Assembly (NCBI RefSeq): GCF_900169175.1
Contig: NZ_FXZM01000006.1
Span: forward strand, 1 to 64,000
Source: Brevibacterium jeotgali
GTDB taxonomy: Bacteria; Actinomycetota; Actinomycetes; Actinomycetales; Brevibacteriaceae
Length of the DNA stretch: 64,000 bases
Direction: 5' to 3'
Shown: positions 34,438-44,524 of the stretch, piece after piece
Layout of the letters: each line of letters begins with the position of its first letter
How positions within the stretch are numbered: the stretch's first letter is position 1
Translations under genes and position numbers: made by a program
The notes under the pieces: generated by a model
The model's database searches: none
Seen by the model: the letters and a program-made list of their open reading frames with translations, nothing else
What the model was told of the DNA's origin: nothing

Positions 34438-35619
34438 TCACGACACCGAGGCCATGAGCGCGGCGATCCCGTCGACGCCCGCCGTGATGGTCGCCTCATC
34501 CGTCGCGTAGGACAGCCGGATGAATCCCTCACCGCCCCCACCGAACGCCGTCCCCGGGATCACCGCGACCCGGTGATCGATCAGCAGGCGCTCCACGAAC
34601 TCGTCGCTGGTCAGTCCCGATGCGCGGATGTCCGCGAAGACGTAGAACGCCCCGTTGGCACCCGCGCAGGACACACCCGGGATCGCAGACAGCCCGTCGA
34701 CGATGAGGTCGCGCCGTGAGCGGTACGACGCCACCATCGCGTCGAGCGCGTCCTGCGGTCCGGTGAGGGCCGCGACCGCCGCCTTCTGGACGAATGCGGG
34801 TGAGCAGGACGTGACCCCCTCCTTCATATGGGTCGTCGCGGCCAGCAGGTGCGCCGGACCCACGATGTAGCCGACCCGCCAGCCGGTCATCGCATAGGAC
34901 TTCGACAGGGATCCGACCATGAGGAAGTGCTCGAAGTCCGGCACCGCCTGAGCGATCGACACGTGGCGGACGTCGTCGTAGACGATCTGCTCGTACACCT
35001 CATCCGAGACGACGATGAACGAGTGCTCGCGGGCCAGCTGCGCGATCCTGACGAGCTCCTGCTCCGGCACGACCGCGCCCTGCGGATTCGCCGGCGAATT
35101 GAGGATGAGCGCCTTCGTCCGCGGGGTGAGCGACGCCTCGACCTGATCAGCGGTGAGGGTGAAGCCGTTGTCCTCCGTGAGCGGGACATCGACGGCGCGC
35201 GCTCCCATCAGGTGGATCTGCCCCTGGTAGTTCGCATAGGACGGATCGGTCACCAGCACGTCGTCGCCGGGGTCCACCGCCGTGCGCAGGGAGAGGAACA
35301 TCCCCTCCTGCCCGCCCACGGTCACGACGACGTTCTCCCGCGTCAGCGCACGGCCCCACTGCTGTGAGTACAGGTGGGCCACTGCGTCGCGCAGCTCCGG
35401 GATGCCCGCATTGGGGGTGTACCGCGTGTCCCCGGCGCGCAGGGAGTCGACCGCGGCTTCCACGATGTGCGCCGGAGTGTCGAAGTCCGGCTCACCCACC
35501 GTGAGCGATGCCACGCCCTCGAACTCCGCGGCACGCCTGAACACCTGGCGGATGACGCTCGCGGGATAGGACTGCGCCATCCGCGAGGCGGAGGCGCCGG
35601 CGGGATCGTCGTGACTCAT
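34438..35619 (-). CDS. Class I/II pyridoxal-phosphate aminotransferase
   Basis: 393 aa fold-type I PLP enzyme. Motifs are LTVGEPDFDTP, YTPNAGIPELRDAVA, ILNSPANPQGAVV, VSDEVYEQIVYDD and the PLP-lysine loop SLSKSYAMTGWRVGYIVGP; the C-terminal Arg is in GFIRLSYA. It belongs to the aspartate-aminotransferase-like group and the amino donor cannot be deduced. It is a single gene, convergent with the YczE-like gene and 73 nt downstream of the rhomboid gene. Confidence 0.88.
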   Translation of the reverse strand: MSHDDPAGASASRMAQSYPASVIRQVFRRAAEFEGVASLTVGEPDFDTPAHIVEAAVDSLRAGDTRYTPNAGIPELRDAVAHLYSQQWGRALTRENVVVTVGGQEGMFLSLRTAVDPGDDVLVTDPSYANYQGQIHLMGARAVDVPLTEDNGFTLTADQVEASLTPRTKALILNSPANPQGAVVPEQELVRIAQLAREHSFIVVSDEVYEQIVYDDVRHVSIAQAVPDFEHFLMVGSLSKSYAMTGWRVGYIVGPAHLLAATTHMKEGVTSCSPAFVQKAAVAALTGPQDALDAMVASYRSRRDLIVDGLSAIPGVSCAGANGAFYVFADIRASGLTSDEFVERLLIDHRVAVIPGTAFGGGGEGFIRLSYATDEATITAGVDGIAALMASVS

Positions 35620-35692
35620 CCTTGAATCTCCGTTTCTGCCCGTGCGGGTGGTGAAGGGCTCCCCACCACGCTATCCGACGACCAGCAGGGCC

Positions 35693-36412
35693 TCACCCCG
35701 TCATGAGGGCAGAGGCCCGCAGCCCTGGCAGCACCGCGACGATCATCGTCGCGAGGAGGACGCCGGCCGCCGCCCAGAACCACACGGTCACAGCACGATC
35801 CCGCGTGGGGTGCTGCCCACCGCGCCGCGGCAGCAGCGCCGCGCACCCCAGGGCGAAGCCGACCACTACGCCGCCCGTGTGCGACTCCCACGAGATGCCC
35901 GGCGACACGGCGCTGTAGATGACGTTGAGGACCAGGAAGACGGCAGCACCGCCCCAGTTCCGATCGAGCGAGCGGGTCGGTGTGAGGACGACTCCCAGCA
36001 GACCGAACAGCGCTCCCGAGGCACCCACATGCAGGGAGAACCACCCCGGCTCGTACGGCGCGGCCAGCAGCAGCACCGCGGCGGACCCGCCCAGCCCGGA
36101 CAGCAGGTAGACGGCCAGGAAACGAGCGTGGCCGAGCGACCGCTCGACGAAGGACCCGAACAGCAGGACGCCCACCATGTTGAAGAGGAGGTGCAGCATG
36201 TCCGCGTGGACGACCATGACGGTGAGTGCACGCCACGGTTCCGCCGCGGACAGGAGCGGACTGAAGCCCAGGAGCCTGCCCGGTTCAGCCCCGGGGATGC
36301 GGCCGACAAGCCAACAGGCCACCGTCACGATGACGATGGCCTGTGTGACCGGCGCCCCGGCCAGGATCCCCGTGCGGGGGCGCCTGGCCGGTGGCGGAGA
36401 CGGGTGGGTCAC
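35693..36412 (-). CDS. Rhomboid-family intramembrane serine protease
   Basis: 239 aa, six to seven membrane helices. The catalytic dyad is visible: Ser in [11 protein letters not shown] and His in [13 protein letters not shown]. The loop-1 WR motif ([21 protein letters not shown]) is also present. Its GTG start overlaps the cyclophilin stop by 4 nt (GTGA). Adjacent rhomboid and cyclophilin genes are common near the origin in Micrococcales. Confidence 0.9.
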   Translation of the reverse strand: MTHPSPPPARRPRTGILAGAPVTQAIVIVTVACWLVGRIPGAEPGRLLGFSPLLSAAEPWRALTVMVVHADMLHLLFNMVGVLLFGSFVERSLGHARFLAVYLLSGLGGSAAVLLLAAPYEPGWFSLHVGASGALFGLLGVVLTPTRSLDRNWGGAAVFLVLNVIYSAVSPGISWESHTGGVVVGFALGCAALLPRRGGQHPTRDRAVTVWFWAAAGVLLATMIVAVLPGLRASALMTG

Positions 36413-36948
36413 GCCTCGACGATCTCCACGGACTCCATGACGATGGGCTCCTGGGGACGGTCCATCGCACCGGTCGGAGCGGCGTTGATCGCGTCGACGA
36501 CCTTCTTCGACTCCTCATCGACGACCTCGCCGAAGATGGTGTGCTTGCCGTTGAGCCACGACGTGGGCACCGTGGAGATGAAGAACTGCGAGCCGTTGGT
36601 GCCCTTGCCGGCACGCAGGCCGGCGTTGGCCATGGCCAGCAGGTACGGGCGATCGAACTGGAGCTCCGGGTGGATCTCGTCGTCGAACTCGAAGCCGGGT
36701 CCGCCGGTGCCGGTCCCCAGCGGGTCGCCGCCCTGGATCATGAAGTCCTTGATGATGCGGTGGAAGCCGACGCCGTCATAGAAGCGTCCGGTCTTCTTCT
36801 CGCCGGTCTCCGCGTCGACGTACTCCTTGTCGCCCTTCGCGAGTCCGACGAAGTTGGCGACGGTCTTCGGAGCGTGGTGTCCGAAGAGCTCGATCGTGAT
36901 GTCGCCCTTGGTGGTGTGCATGATGGCCTTGCCAGTTGAAACAGTCAT
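36409..36948 (-). CDS. ppiA: Cyclophilin-type peptidyl-prolyl cis-trans isomerase
   Basis: 179 aa. The cyclophilin fold motifs are [45 protein letters not shown] and [13 protein letters not shown]. There is no signal peptide, so it acts in the cytoplasm. The ATG at 36948 is preceded by GAGGGC. It is first in an operon with the rhomboid gene. Confidence 0.93.
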   Translation of the reverse strand: MTVSTGKAIMHTTKGDITIELFGHHAPKTVANFVGLAKGDKEYVDAETGEKKTGRFYDGVGFHRIIKDFMIQGGDPLGTGTGGPGFEFDDEIHPELQFDRPYLLAMANAGLRAGKGTNGSQFFISTVPTSWLNGKHTIFGEVVDEESKKVVDAINAAPTGAMDRPQEPIVMESVEIVEA

Positions 36949-37153
36949 GCCCTCATTGTTCCATGAGCCGCAGACACGGAACCGCCCGATGCGCACCCCG
37001 ACCCGACGTGCATCCCGACGTGGGTGCCCGCTCCCCGGACCATGACAGTACGCCCACAGTCTGATCAGTCGGCGATATCGGTGCTTCCGGACTCGACACC
37101 ACCCCATAGACTGTGGGCGACGAAGTATTCTGCCGACCACCTCGGAGGGTGAG

Positions 37154-37990
37154 ATGTTCAAGAAGAGGTCCCAGCCGAAGACCTTCATCGACGAATTCGG
37201 TGAGAGGCTCCACTCCGTGGGTGACGTGGTTCGCGAATCGTCGGCTCAGGCCCTCGAAGCATCCGGCCCGTACCTCGAGCGCGCGAACGCGTGGCTCAAC
37301 GAGGCCTCCGATGCCGCCGCACCGCGCATCCGCGAGGCCAGCGGCCGCCTGCAGTCCGCTGCAGAGACCGTCCGCCCCCACGTCGAAGGCGCACTCAGCG
37401 ACGCGAAGTCGAAGTTCGACGACGCGCGTGCGACTGCGGGGAAGGAGTACGAGGCCCGCGTCGCACCTGCTCTCCGCGAGCAGTCCGCAGAGGCGGAGAA
37501 GCGTGCCCGCGACATCGCAGAACGAGCCGGCGTGAAGGCGTCGTCCGTGGCGGGCCTGCTCGCCTCGACGGAGACCTCCAAGGGCTTCGAGGACGCGGTC
37601 ACCCGCTTCACGGGCGACAAGAAGGCCGTGAAGAAGGCTCGCAAGGTCCTCAAGAAGGCAGGCTCAGACCTCGAGAAGCGCACTGCGCAGAAGTCCTCGG
37701 GCGGAGGCAAGTGGTTCTGGATCGTGCTGGGCGTCCTCGGACTGGGCGCGATCGGCTTCGCCGTGGCGCGTCGTCTGCAGCCCGTCGAGGATCCGTGGTC
37801 GACCCCGCTGCCGGGCAACCGTCCTGCGGATGCCCGTCCGGTCGGCTCCACACCTGCCTCGGACGTGCCGGCGAACGAGTCCGTCACGAGCCAGGTCCCT
37901 GTTCCCGCTGCGGCAGTCGCACAGGCGGAGGCCGAAGGCATCGACGTCGACGGAGAGAACGAGGACGACGAGGACTCACAGACCCGCTGA
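37154..37990 (+). CDS. Helical membrane-anchored protein of unknown function
   Basis: 278 aa. Residues about 10-175 are amphipathic helix repeats rich in Ala, Glu, Lys and Arg (for example [19 protein letters not shown] and [17 protein letters not shown]), resembling apolipoprotein or coiled-coil proteins. One membrane helix follows ([21 protein letters not shown], about 190-210), then a Pro-rich acidic tail ending EDDEDSQTR. Similar proteins occur beside ppiA in other Micrococcales, without known function. The ATG at 37154 follows CGGAGGGTGAG. A hairpin at 38016-38048 ends the transcript. Confidence 0.78.
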   Translation: MFKKRSQPKTFIDEFGERLHSVGDVVRESSAQALEASGPYLERANAWLNEASDAAAPRIREASGRLQSAAETVRPHVEGALSDAKSKFDDARATAGKEYEARVAPALREQSAEAEKRARDIAERAGVKASSVAGLLASTETSKGFEDAVTRFTGDKKAVKKARKVLKKAGSDLEKRTAQKSSGGGKWFWIVLGVLGLGAIGFAVARRLQPVEDPWSTPLPGNRPADARPVGSTPASDVPANESVTSQVPVPAAAVAQAEAEGIDVDGENEDDEDSQTR

Positions 37991-38015
37991 GTCCGACTCG
38001 CTCACCGCATCACCG

Positions 38016-38048
38016 CTGTGCCCGGGGGATCCGCTCCCCCGGGCACAG
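38016..38048. terminator. 14-bp hairpin terminator
   Basis: CTGTGCCCGGGGGA (38016-38029) pairs with 38035-38048 around a five-base loop (TCCGC), between the convergent helical-protein and pucR genes. Confidence 0.85.
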
Positions 38049-38117
38049 TCATGGACAAGGACGATCATGTACGGGCACAGTCATGTGCGTACACCATCAT
38101 GTGCGGGCACAGGGTGC
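38040..38117 (+). repeat. 32-nt tandem repeat, 2.4 copies
   Basis: Copies start at 38040, 38072 and 38104, each beginning CGGGCACAG; the third is partial. The repeat unit starts inside the 3' arm of the hairpin at 38016-38048, so it seems to have arisen by duplication from that arm. Confidence 0.9.
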
Positions 38118-38132
38118 GCTGACCCCGGCCCC

Positions 38133-39728
38133 TCATCCCCGCGTCCGCCACCAGAGCACAGCGGTGTGCAGGGACGTCCGGGACTCGGCATCGTCCAGCG
38201 AGACCCCCAGCATCGTCTCCACCCTCTTCACCCGCGCATAGACGGAGGGCCGGCTGAGCCCCAGCGCGTCGGCGATCGCGGACTTGTTCCCGCCCTCCCG
38301 CAGGAACAGCTCGAGGAAATCGACGTCTCCCCGCGCGCCCTCGGCAGTGAGAGGCCCCAGCTCCGACTCCGCGAACGCGCGCAGGCGCGCATCGTCCCGC
38401 AGAGCGGAGACCAGCCCCCGCAGCCGCACGTCCGCGAAGCGGTAGAACGGTCGATCGCGCACGGACATCGTCGCAACGATGTCCGCGACCTGCACCGCAT
38501 GCTCAAGATCGCGCCCCGCTTCCAGGAGCGTGTCCGCCCCACCCCCGGCACCGACGCTGTACCGCTCCCCCGACTCCTCGCCCAGGCGCCGGAACACTGC
38601 CGCGAGGGTGTCGTCGACCTGCTTCCCGCTGCAGCCCACGACTCCGACGATCATCCCCGACCGGCGGCCGCCCGCGATGACGGTGGCCCCGGCGTGCTTC
38701 GCCGCGGCGACGAGCTCGGTGCGCACCGCCTGCTCACGCAGCTGGAGGGACGTGATCCCCTCCTCCACCACCTCGGGGGCGGAGATCCGCACAGCGATCG
38801 GCACATATGTGCGCGCGTGTCCGAGTCCCAGTGAGCGCGCTCGGACACGCGCCTCCTCCTCTGACAGGTCGCTGGAGCCCATGAGCTCGTGGACCAGAGC
38901 GTCCGCCGCGTGCTGCAGCAGGTCCCGCTCGTTCTGAGTCGCCATCCGCACGAGCGTGACGGCCTGTCCCGCCCGCTCCAGCACCTCGCCGGCGTGGTCG
39001 TCCTCTGCCGCGGCGAACGGAGCGAGGAGCCGGCCCCACCGCCTGCCGCGCATGCCCACGGTCACCTGCTGGCGGGTGGGCAGCGGCCACTCGTCGAGCA
39101 GCTCTCCCGGCGAGGACGCTGCAGGGTTGAAGGCGAGTACTCGGTGGGCGGCATCCTCCAGGACGACCGCCGATCCGAGGAGCTCCGCCGTCGTGTCGAC
39201 GATCAGCTGCTCATCGGCGCTGCGGAGGCTCAGGTCGGTGAAGACGTCGTGGACGCGCCGCGCACGCTCGACGCGGGCCAGCTGCTCCCCGATCAGCAGT
39301 CGATGCGCCGCCTGCGTGACCCGGACGTAGCGCGCCCGGGCCGCGAGCACGATCACGGGGAAGTCCAATCCGGCGACGGCCTCTGTGAGGACGTCCCGAT
39401 CGATCGTGGACGGCCGCCCCTCCTCATCGACGATCTCGATGATGAACCCGGCGGCCCCCGCCTGATCGAGCCGTGTGAGGAAATCGCGCGTCCGCGCCGG
39501 TGACTGCCGGAACATCGTCCCGCTGCTGAGGATGAGCTCCCCGCCCTCCAGCAGGGACGGAACCTCTTCGGTCTCCGCGATGTGCACCCAGCGCACAGGG
39601 CGGTCCAGGCGGTCGGAGCCGCTCAGGACCTGAGGCCGCGCTCCCCGGATCTCATCGAGATGGAGGATCGAACGGACTGTCACAGCAGGTGAGACGGACG
39701 CCTCGGGAACGGCGGGGAACGAGTCCAT
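38133..39728 (-). CDS. PucR-family transcriptional regulator
   Basis: 531 aa. The N-terminal PucR domain (about 15-130) includes RPVRWVHIAETEEVPSLLEGGELILSSG. A central GGDEF-like segment contains AVGAGGGADTLLEAGRDLEHA in slightly altered form. The C-terminal helix-turn-helix is LELFLREGGNKSAIADALGLSRPSVYARVKRVE. PucR-type proteins control purine, GABA or omega-amino-acid catabolism. This one is divergent from mmsA and the class III aminotransferase gene across 158 nt and probably activates them. Confidence 0.88.
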   Translation of the reverse strand: MDSFPAVPEASVSPAVTVRSILHLDEIRGARPQVLSGSDRLDRPVRWVHIAETEEVPSLLEGGELILSSGTMFRQSPARTRDFLTRLDQAGAAGFIIEIVDEEGRPSTIDRDVLTEAVAGLDFPVIVLAARARYVRVTQAAHRLLIGEQLARVERARRVHDVFTDLSLRSADEQLIVDTTAELLGSAVVLEDAAHRVLAFNPAASSPGELLDEWPLPTRQQVTVGMRGRRWGRLLAPFAAAEDDHAGEVLERAGQAVTLVRMATQNERDLLQHAADALVHELMGSSDLSEEEARVRARSLGLGHARTYVPIAVRISAPEVVEEGITSLQLREQAVRTELVAAAKHAGATVIAGGRRSGMIVGVVGCSGKQVDDTLAAVFRRLGEESGERYSVGAGGGADTLLEAGRDLEHAVQVADIVATMSVRDRPFYRFADVRLRGLVSALRDDARLRAFAESELGPLTAEGARGDVDFLELFLREGGNKSAIADALGLSRPSVYARVKRVETMLGVSLDDAESRTSLHTAVLWWRTRG

Positions 39729-39886
39729 ACCCCGAGTTTACAGATCGTCAACTTCAGGCCTCCACGATTCACACTCTGCATCTGGCGCGCACGTGCCGCG
39801 CCGCCCACACTGGGGCCATCGGATCGCCGCAGTCGAGCGACCGCCGCGCACGCGCGATCACAGCACTCGCAACGAGGGGAGTCACC

Positions 39887-41380
39887 GTGACCACCATCAG
39901 CCACTGGATCAACGGCCGGACAGTCGAAGAATCTCACGGAGCGCGCTTCGGGGACGTCGTGAACCCCGCCACCGGGGTGAGCTCCGGTCGCGTCGCGCTC
40001 GCCTCCGCGGACCGCGGCCGCGAGGCGATCCAGGCGGCGGCAGACGCCTTCCCCGCCTGGCGCGACACATCGCTCACCAAGCGCACGTCGATCATCTTCA
40101 CCTTCCGCGAGCTGCTCAACGCCCGCAAGGAGGAGCTCGCGGCGATCATCACCGCCGAGCACGGCAAGGTCCTCTCCGATGCACTGGGCGAGGTGAGCCG
40201 CGGCCTCGAGGTCGTCGAGCTGTGCTGCAACATCTCCTACCTCCTCAAGGGCGGCCACTCGGAGAACGCATCCACCGGCATCGACGTGCACTCCGTCCGC
40301 CAGCCGGTCGGCGTCTCAGCCATCATCTCGCCGTTCAACTTCCCGGCGATGGTGCCGCTGTGGTTCTTCCCCGTCGCGATCGCCACGGGCAACACCGTCG
40401 TCCTCAAGCCGTCGGAGAAGGACCCGTCGACCGCGAACTGGCTCGCGGAGCTGTGGAAGGAAGCGGGGCTGCCGGACGGCGTCTTCAATGTGCTCCACGG
40501 CGACAAGGAGGCGGTCGACACACTGCTGACCGACCCGCAGGTCGACTCCGTCTCCTTCGTCGGCTCCACGCCGATCGCGAAGTACATCTACGAGACCGCC
40601 AGCGCGCACGGCAAGCGCGTCCAGGCTCTGGGCGGAGCGAAGAACCACATGCTGGTCCTGCCCGACGCGGACCTCGACATCACGGCGGACTCCGCGGTCA
40701 ACGCGGGCTACGGCGCCGCAGGCGAGCGCTGCATGGCCATCTCCGTCGTCGTGGCCGTCGATGCGATCGCGGACGAACTCGTCGCGAAGATCGCAGAGCG
40801 GACAAGGGGCCTCAAGGTCGGCGATGGCACGCGCGATTCCGACATGGGGCCGCTCATCACGGTCGCGCACCGCGACAAGGTCGCGGGCTACATCGATGCC
40901 GGCGTGGAATCCGGCGCGGAGCTGGTGCTGGACGGACGCACCTCCACCCCGGACGCCGACAGCGATGCCGCGTTCCTCAACCCGACGCTGTTCGATCGGG
41001 TCACCCCGGACATGTCGATCTACACGGATGAGATCTTCGGCCCCGTCCTCGTCGTCGTCCGCGTGCCGTCCTACGACGAGGGCCTCGACCTCATCAACGC
41101 GAACCCGTACGGCAACGGCACCGCGATCTTCACGAACGACGGCGGCGCGGCACGCAGGTTCGAGAACGAGGTCCAGGTCGGGATGGTCGGCGTCAACGTG
41201 CCGATACCCGTGCCGGTCGCCCACTTCAGCTTCGGCGGGTGGAAGAATTCCCTGTTCGGTGACACGCACGCGTACGGCGCGGAGGGCGTGCACTTCTTCA
41301 CCCGCGGGAAGGTCATCACCAAGCGCTGGCTGGACCCCAGCCACGGCGGCATCAACCTCGGGTTCCCCACCAACTCGTGA
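39887..41380 (+). CDS. mmsA: CoA-acylating methylmalonate-semialdehyde dehydrogenase
   Basis: 497 aa aldehyde dehydrogenase. The catalytic cysteine is C282 in AAGERCMA, the wording specific for MmsA/IolA enzymes; other segments are VGVSAIISPFNFPAMVPLWF, VLKPSEKDPSTANWLAELW and FVGSTPIAKYIYETA. It converts malonate or methylmalonate semialdehyde, with CoA and NAD, to acetyl- or propionyl-CoA. The GTG at 39887 has GAGGGGAG upstream. It lies 32 nt before the aminotransferase gene, which would supply the semialdehyde. Confidence 0.9.
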   Translation: MTTISHWINGRTVEESHGARFGDVVNPATGVSSGRVALASADRGREAIQAAADAFPAWRDTSLTKRTSIIFTFRELLNARKEELAAIITAEHGKVLSDALGEVSRGLEVVELCCNISYLLKGGHSENASTGIDVHSVRQPVGVSAIISPFNFPAMVPLWFFPVAIATGNTVVLKPSEKDPSTANWLAELWKEAGLPDGVFNVLHGDKEAVDTLLTDPQVDSVSFVGSTPIAKYIYETASAHGKRVQALGGAKNHMLVLPDADLDITADSAVNAGYGAAGERCMAISVVVAVDAIADELVAKIAERTRGLKVGDGTRDSDMGPLITVAHRDKVAGYIDAGVESGAELVLDGRTSTPDADSDAAFLNPTLFDRVTPDMSIYTDEIFGPVLVVVRVPSYDEGLDLINANPYGNGTAIFTNDGGAARRFENEVQVGMVGVNVPIPVPVAHFSFGGWKNSLFGDTHAYGAEGVHFFTRGKVITKRWLDPSHGGINLGFPTNS

Positions 41381-41412
41381 GCAGCAGCTCAAGCGGACGC
41401 AAGGAGTCGACG

Positions 41413-42861
41413 ATGACCATGACCAATACAGACCACAGTACCACCGCGGCATCCGGTGACGTCGACGCGCAGACGACTGCGGCCTCGGCGACGGGGTCCG
41501 GCTCGACAGCCGGCCCGGTGACGGAGGAGATGCTGGCCCGCGGCCGGCGGGCCCACGAACTGGACCGGAAGCACGTCTTCCACTCCTGGCAGGCGCAGGG
41601 ACCCTTCAGCCCCATGACGATCGTCAGATCTGAGGGAACGCGGATCTGGGACGGTGAGGGTCGAGAGCTCCTCGACTTCTCATCCCAGCTGGTCAACACG
41701 AACATCGGCCACCAGCACCCGGCCGTCGTCCGTGCGATCCAGGAGCAGGCGGCGGACATCTGCACGATCGCGCCGCAGCACGTGAACGACGCCCGGTCGG
41801 AGGCGGCCCGCCTCATCGCGGAGATCGCACCCGACGGACTCGAGCACGTCTTCTTCACGAACGGCGGTGCCGACGCGAACGAGCACGCTGTGCGCATGGC
41901 ACGCCTGCACACCGGCCGGAAGAAGGTGCTGTCGGCCTACCGCAGCTACCACGGGGGCACGAACCTCGCAGTGAACCTCACGGGCGATCCGCGCCGGTTC
42001 CCGAACGACAATCCCGGCGACGGGATCGTCCGCTTCATGCCGGCGTACCCGTACCGGTCCTACTTCGGGTCGACGACAGAGGCGGAGGAGACCGAGCGGG
42101 CGCTGCGCCACCTCGAAGACATGATCGTGCTCGAGGGCGCGCAGAACATCGCAGCGCTCCTCCTCGAATCCGTGCCGGGGACCGCGGGCATCTACACGCC
42201 TCCCGCCGGGTACCTCGAGGGGGTCCGGGAGCTCACGGAGCGCCACGGCATCATGCTCATCACCGACGAGGTGATGGCCGGGTTCGGTCGCACCGGGGAA
42301 TGGCTCGCGATCGACCACTGGGGCGTGACTCCGGACCTCATCACCTTCGCGAAGGGCGTCAACTCCGGCTACGTGCCACTGGGCGGCGTGATCATGTCCG
42401 ACGAGGTGTACTCCTCGTTCGTCGACCGGCAGTACCCGGGCGGACTCACGTACTCCGGTCATCCCCTGGCGTGCGCCGCGGCCGTCGCGACGATCACCGC
42501 GATGCGCGACGAGGGCATGGTCGAGAACGCGAAGCGCCTGGGCGATGAGGTCATCGGCCCCCGCCTCGAGGAGATCAAGGCGAAGCACCCGTCCGTGGGT
42601 GACGTCCGCGGTCTGGGCTGCTTCTGGGCGATCGAGCTCGTGAAGAACCGTGAGACGAAGGAGCCGATGGCGCCGTACGGCGGCTCCTCCGACGCGATGA
42701 ATGCGGTGCTGGGTGCGATAAAGTCCGGCGGCGTCCTGCCGTTCGCCAACTTCAATCGCATCCACGTCGTCCCGCCGCTCAACGTGAGCGAGGACGACGT
42801 GCGCACCGCGCTCGACGTCATCGACCGCGCGCTCGATGTGGCGGATCAGCACGTGGAGTGA
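41413..42861 (+). CDS. Class III aminotransferase (omega-amino acid or beta-alanine type)
   Basis: 482 aa fold-type I PLP enzyme. Landmarks are VFFTNGGADANEHAVRMARL, YRSYHGGT, LITDEVMAGFGRTGEW (PLP-binding Asp) and FAKGVNSGYVPLGGVIMS with the PLP lysine K314. About 40 low-complexity Thr/Ala/Ser residues precede the conserved part. The ATG at 41413 has AAGGAG 6 nt upstream. Together with MmsA this fits beta-alanine or beta-aminoisobutyrate catabolism; taurine or GABA remain alternatives. Confidence 0.87.
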   Translation: MTMTNTDHSTTAASGDVDAQTTAASATGSGSTAGPVTEEMLARGRRAHELDRKHVFHSWQAQGPFSPMTIVRSEGTRIWDGEGRELLDFSSQLVNTNIGHQHPAVVRAIQEQAADICTIAPQHVNDARSEAARLIAEIAPDGLEHVFFTNGGADANEHAVRMARLHTGRKKVLSAYRSYHGGTNLAVNLTGDPRRFPNDNPGDGIVRFMPAYPYRSYFGSTTEAEETERALRHLEDMIVLEGAQNIAALLLESVPGTAGIYTPPAGYLEGVRELTERHGIMLITDEVMAGFGRTGEWLAIDHWGVTPDLITFAKGVNSGYVPLGGVIMSDEVYSSFVDRQYPGGLTYSGHPLACAAAVATITAMRDEGMVENAKRLGDEVIGPRLEEIKAKHPSVGDVRGLGCFWAIELVKNRETKEPMAPYGGSSDAMNAVLGAIKSGGVLPFANFNRIHVVPPLNVSEDDVRTALDVIDRALDVADQHVE

Positions 42862-42895
42862 CGCGAGCAGGGCGAGGCTGACGCCCCACTGCCGG

Positions 42896-42945
42896 TGAGT
42901 AGAACCCGGTCCGGTTCTCCACGAATCTGGACCAGGTTCTACTCA
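42896..42945. terminator. 17-bp inverted repeat between convergent genes
   Basis: TGAGTAGAACCCGGTCC (42896-42912) is complementary to 42929-42945 with one mismatch and a 16-nt loop. It sits between the aminotransferase and acyl-CoA ligase genes. Confidence 0.75.
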
Positions 42946-42997
42946 TCGGACGCTGCAGCGACGCCCCGGCTCACCGCGTGTCGCGGGACGACCGCCG

Positions 42998-44521
42998 TCA
43001 GACCTCGTCGCGGAGCAGGTTCTTCTGGATCTTGCCGGTACCACTGCGGGGGAAGGCGTCCTTCACGACGATGTCCTTCGGCAGCTTGTACCGCGCCAAC
43101 CGACCGTCGCAGAACTCGCGGAGGTCTGTGAGGGTGGGCGGATCCTCATCGCTGTGGGGCACGACGACTGCCACGGGGACCTCGCCCCACTTCTCGTCCG
43201 GGCGACCGACGACCGCCACCTCGGCGACCTTCGGATGCCAGGCGAGGACGTTCTCGAGCTCGGCGCAGTAGATGTTCTCCCCACCGGAGATGATCATGTC
43301 CTTCACCCGGTCGACGACGTAGGTGAATCCGTCGTCGTCCTGCTTGACGAGATCGCCCGAGTGGAACCACCCGCCGGCGAAGGCCTCGGCCGTCGCGGCC
43401 TCGTTGTTCCAGAATCGATCCATCACGCCCGGCCCGCGATAGACGATCTCGCCCACCTCGCCGCGCGGAACATCGTTCATCTGACCGTCGACCACGCGGA
43501 TCGACACGTTCCGGTCCGGCAGACCCACCGACCCGAGCTTGCGCAGCGAGTCCTCGTGGTTGAGCGACAGCCCCGAGGCCGTCGTCTCCGTCTGCCCGAA
43601 TGCGGCCTGCGAGACCGCCTCCGGGAACGTCTCACGCAGTGCCGTCAGCAGCGCCTCCGTCGCAGGGGCTGCGCCCCAGCTGTAGAAGCGCAGGTCCACA
43701 TCGCGCGGCGCTCGTCGCTGCTCATCGTTGATCAGCTGCCACTGAGCCGGAACCATGAAGGTGCGCGTCACACGGTGCTCTGCCATGACATCGAGCAGAT
43801 GGCCCGCGTCGAACCCCGTCGACGCGGTGATCACGGAAGCCGCACCGTTGGCGATATTCGTCGTCATGACGTTGAATGCCGCGATGTGGAACATCGGGGA
43901 GGCGATGAGAACGGCGTCCCTGCCGGGCTCATATGCCCACGACGCGGACGAGCGCATCGTCGTGCTGAGGAAGTTCGAGTACGTGAGCACGGCGCCCTTG
44001 GGCCTGCCCGTGGTGCCCGAGGTGTACATGATCGCCTGATCGTCAGTCTCCGCGCACACCACCGGGTCAGGGATCGTCGTCTCGCCCGTCGGTGCGGCGA
44101 GTGCGTGGAGGTCCATGACCTGCACCGCGCTCCCGCCCTCCGCCACCGCCGCCTGGACGGTGGGCGTCCTGTCCTCGTCCGCGACGACGACCGCCGGCTC
44201 GCAGTTGCCGATGATGTAGGCGACCTCGCCGGCAGCAAGGCGGAAGTTCACCGGGACGATGATCGCACCCAGGTAGTTGGCCGCGTACGACGCGACGGGG
44301 AACTCCGCACAGTTTCCTGCCACCAGAGCCACCCGATCACCGCGCTGCACCCCGGCCGAGGCCAATCGTGCCGCCGCCTGCTGGACGCGCACCAGGAACG
44401 AGTCGAACGTGATCCGGGTACTGCTGTCGACCATCGCCGGACTGTCCGGCAGTTCGCGGGCATGTCGATACGCCGCCGCGATCGGCAGGTGGGTGCGGGA
44501 GAGCGCTAGCTCTGTGTTCAC
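42998..44521 (-). CDS. AMP-forming acyl-CoA ligase/synthetase
   Basis: 507 aa. Adenylate-forming enzyme with the P-loop-like motif AIMYTSGTTGRPKGAV, the A5 region FGQTETTA, GWFHSGDLVKQDDDGFTYVVDR and the C-terminal lysine motif RSGTGKIQKNLLR. It activates a carboxylic acid as an acyl-CoA; the substrate is not evident. The start is a GTG at 44521. It lies 3 nt after the stop of the frameshifted small gene on the same strand and is probably translated from the same message. Confidence 0.88.
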   Translation of the reverse strand: MNTELALSRTHLPIAAAYRHARELPDSPAMVDSSTRITFDSFLVRVQQAAARLASAGVQRGDRVALVAGNCAEFPVASYAANYLGAIIVPVNFRLAAGEVAYIIGNCEPAVVVADEDRTPTVQAAVAEGGSAVQVMDLHALAAPTGETTIPDPVVCAETDDQAIMYTSGTTGRPKGAVLTYSNFLSTTMRSSASWAYEPGRDAVLIASPMFHIAAFNVMTTNIANGAASVITASTGFDAGHLLDVMAEHRVTRTFMVPAQWQLINDEQRRAPRDVDLRFYSWGAAPATEALLTALRETFPEAVSQAAFGQTETTASGLSLNHEDSLRKLGSVGLPDRNVSIRVVDGQMNDVPRGEVGEIVYRGPGVMDRFWNNEAATAEAFAGGWFHSGDLVKQDDDGFTYVVDRVKDMIISGGENIYCAELENVLAWHPKVAEVAVVGRPDEKWGEVPVAVVVPHSDEDPPTLTDLREFCDGRLARYKLPKDIVVKDAFPRSGTGKIQKNLLRDEV

Positions 44522-44524
44522 TGA

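Noticed and set aside
38040..38117. CRISPR array
   Set aside because: The repeats are head to tail without spacers, there are under three copies and no cas genes.
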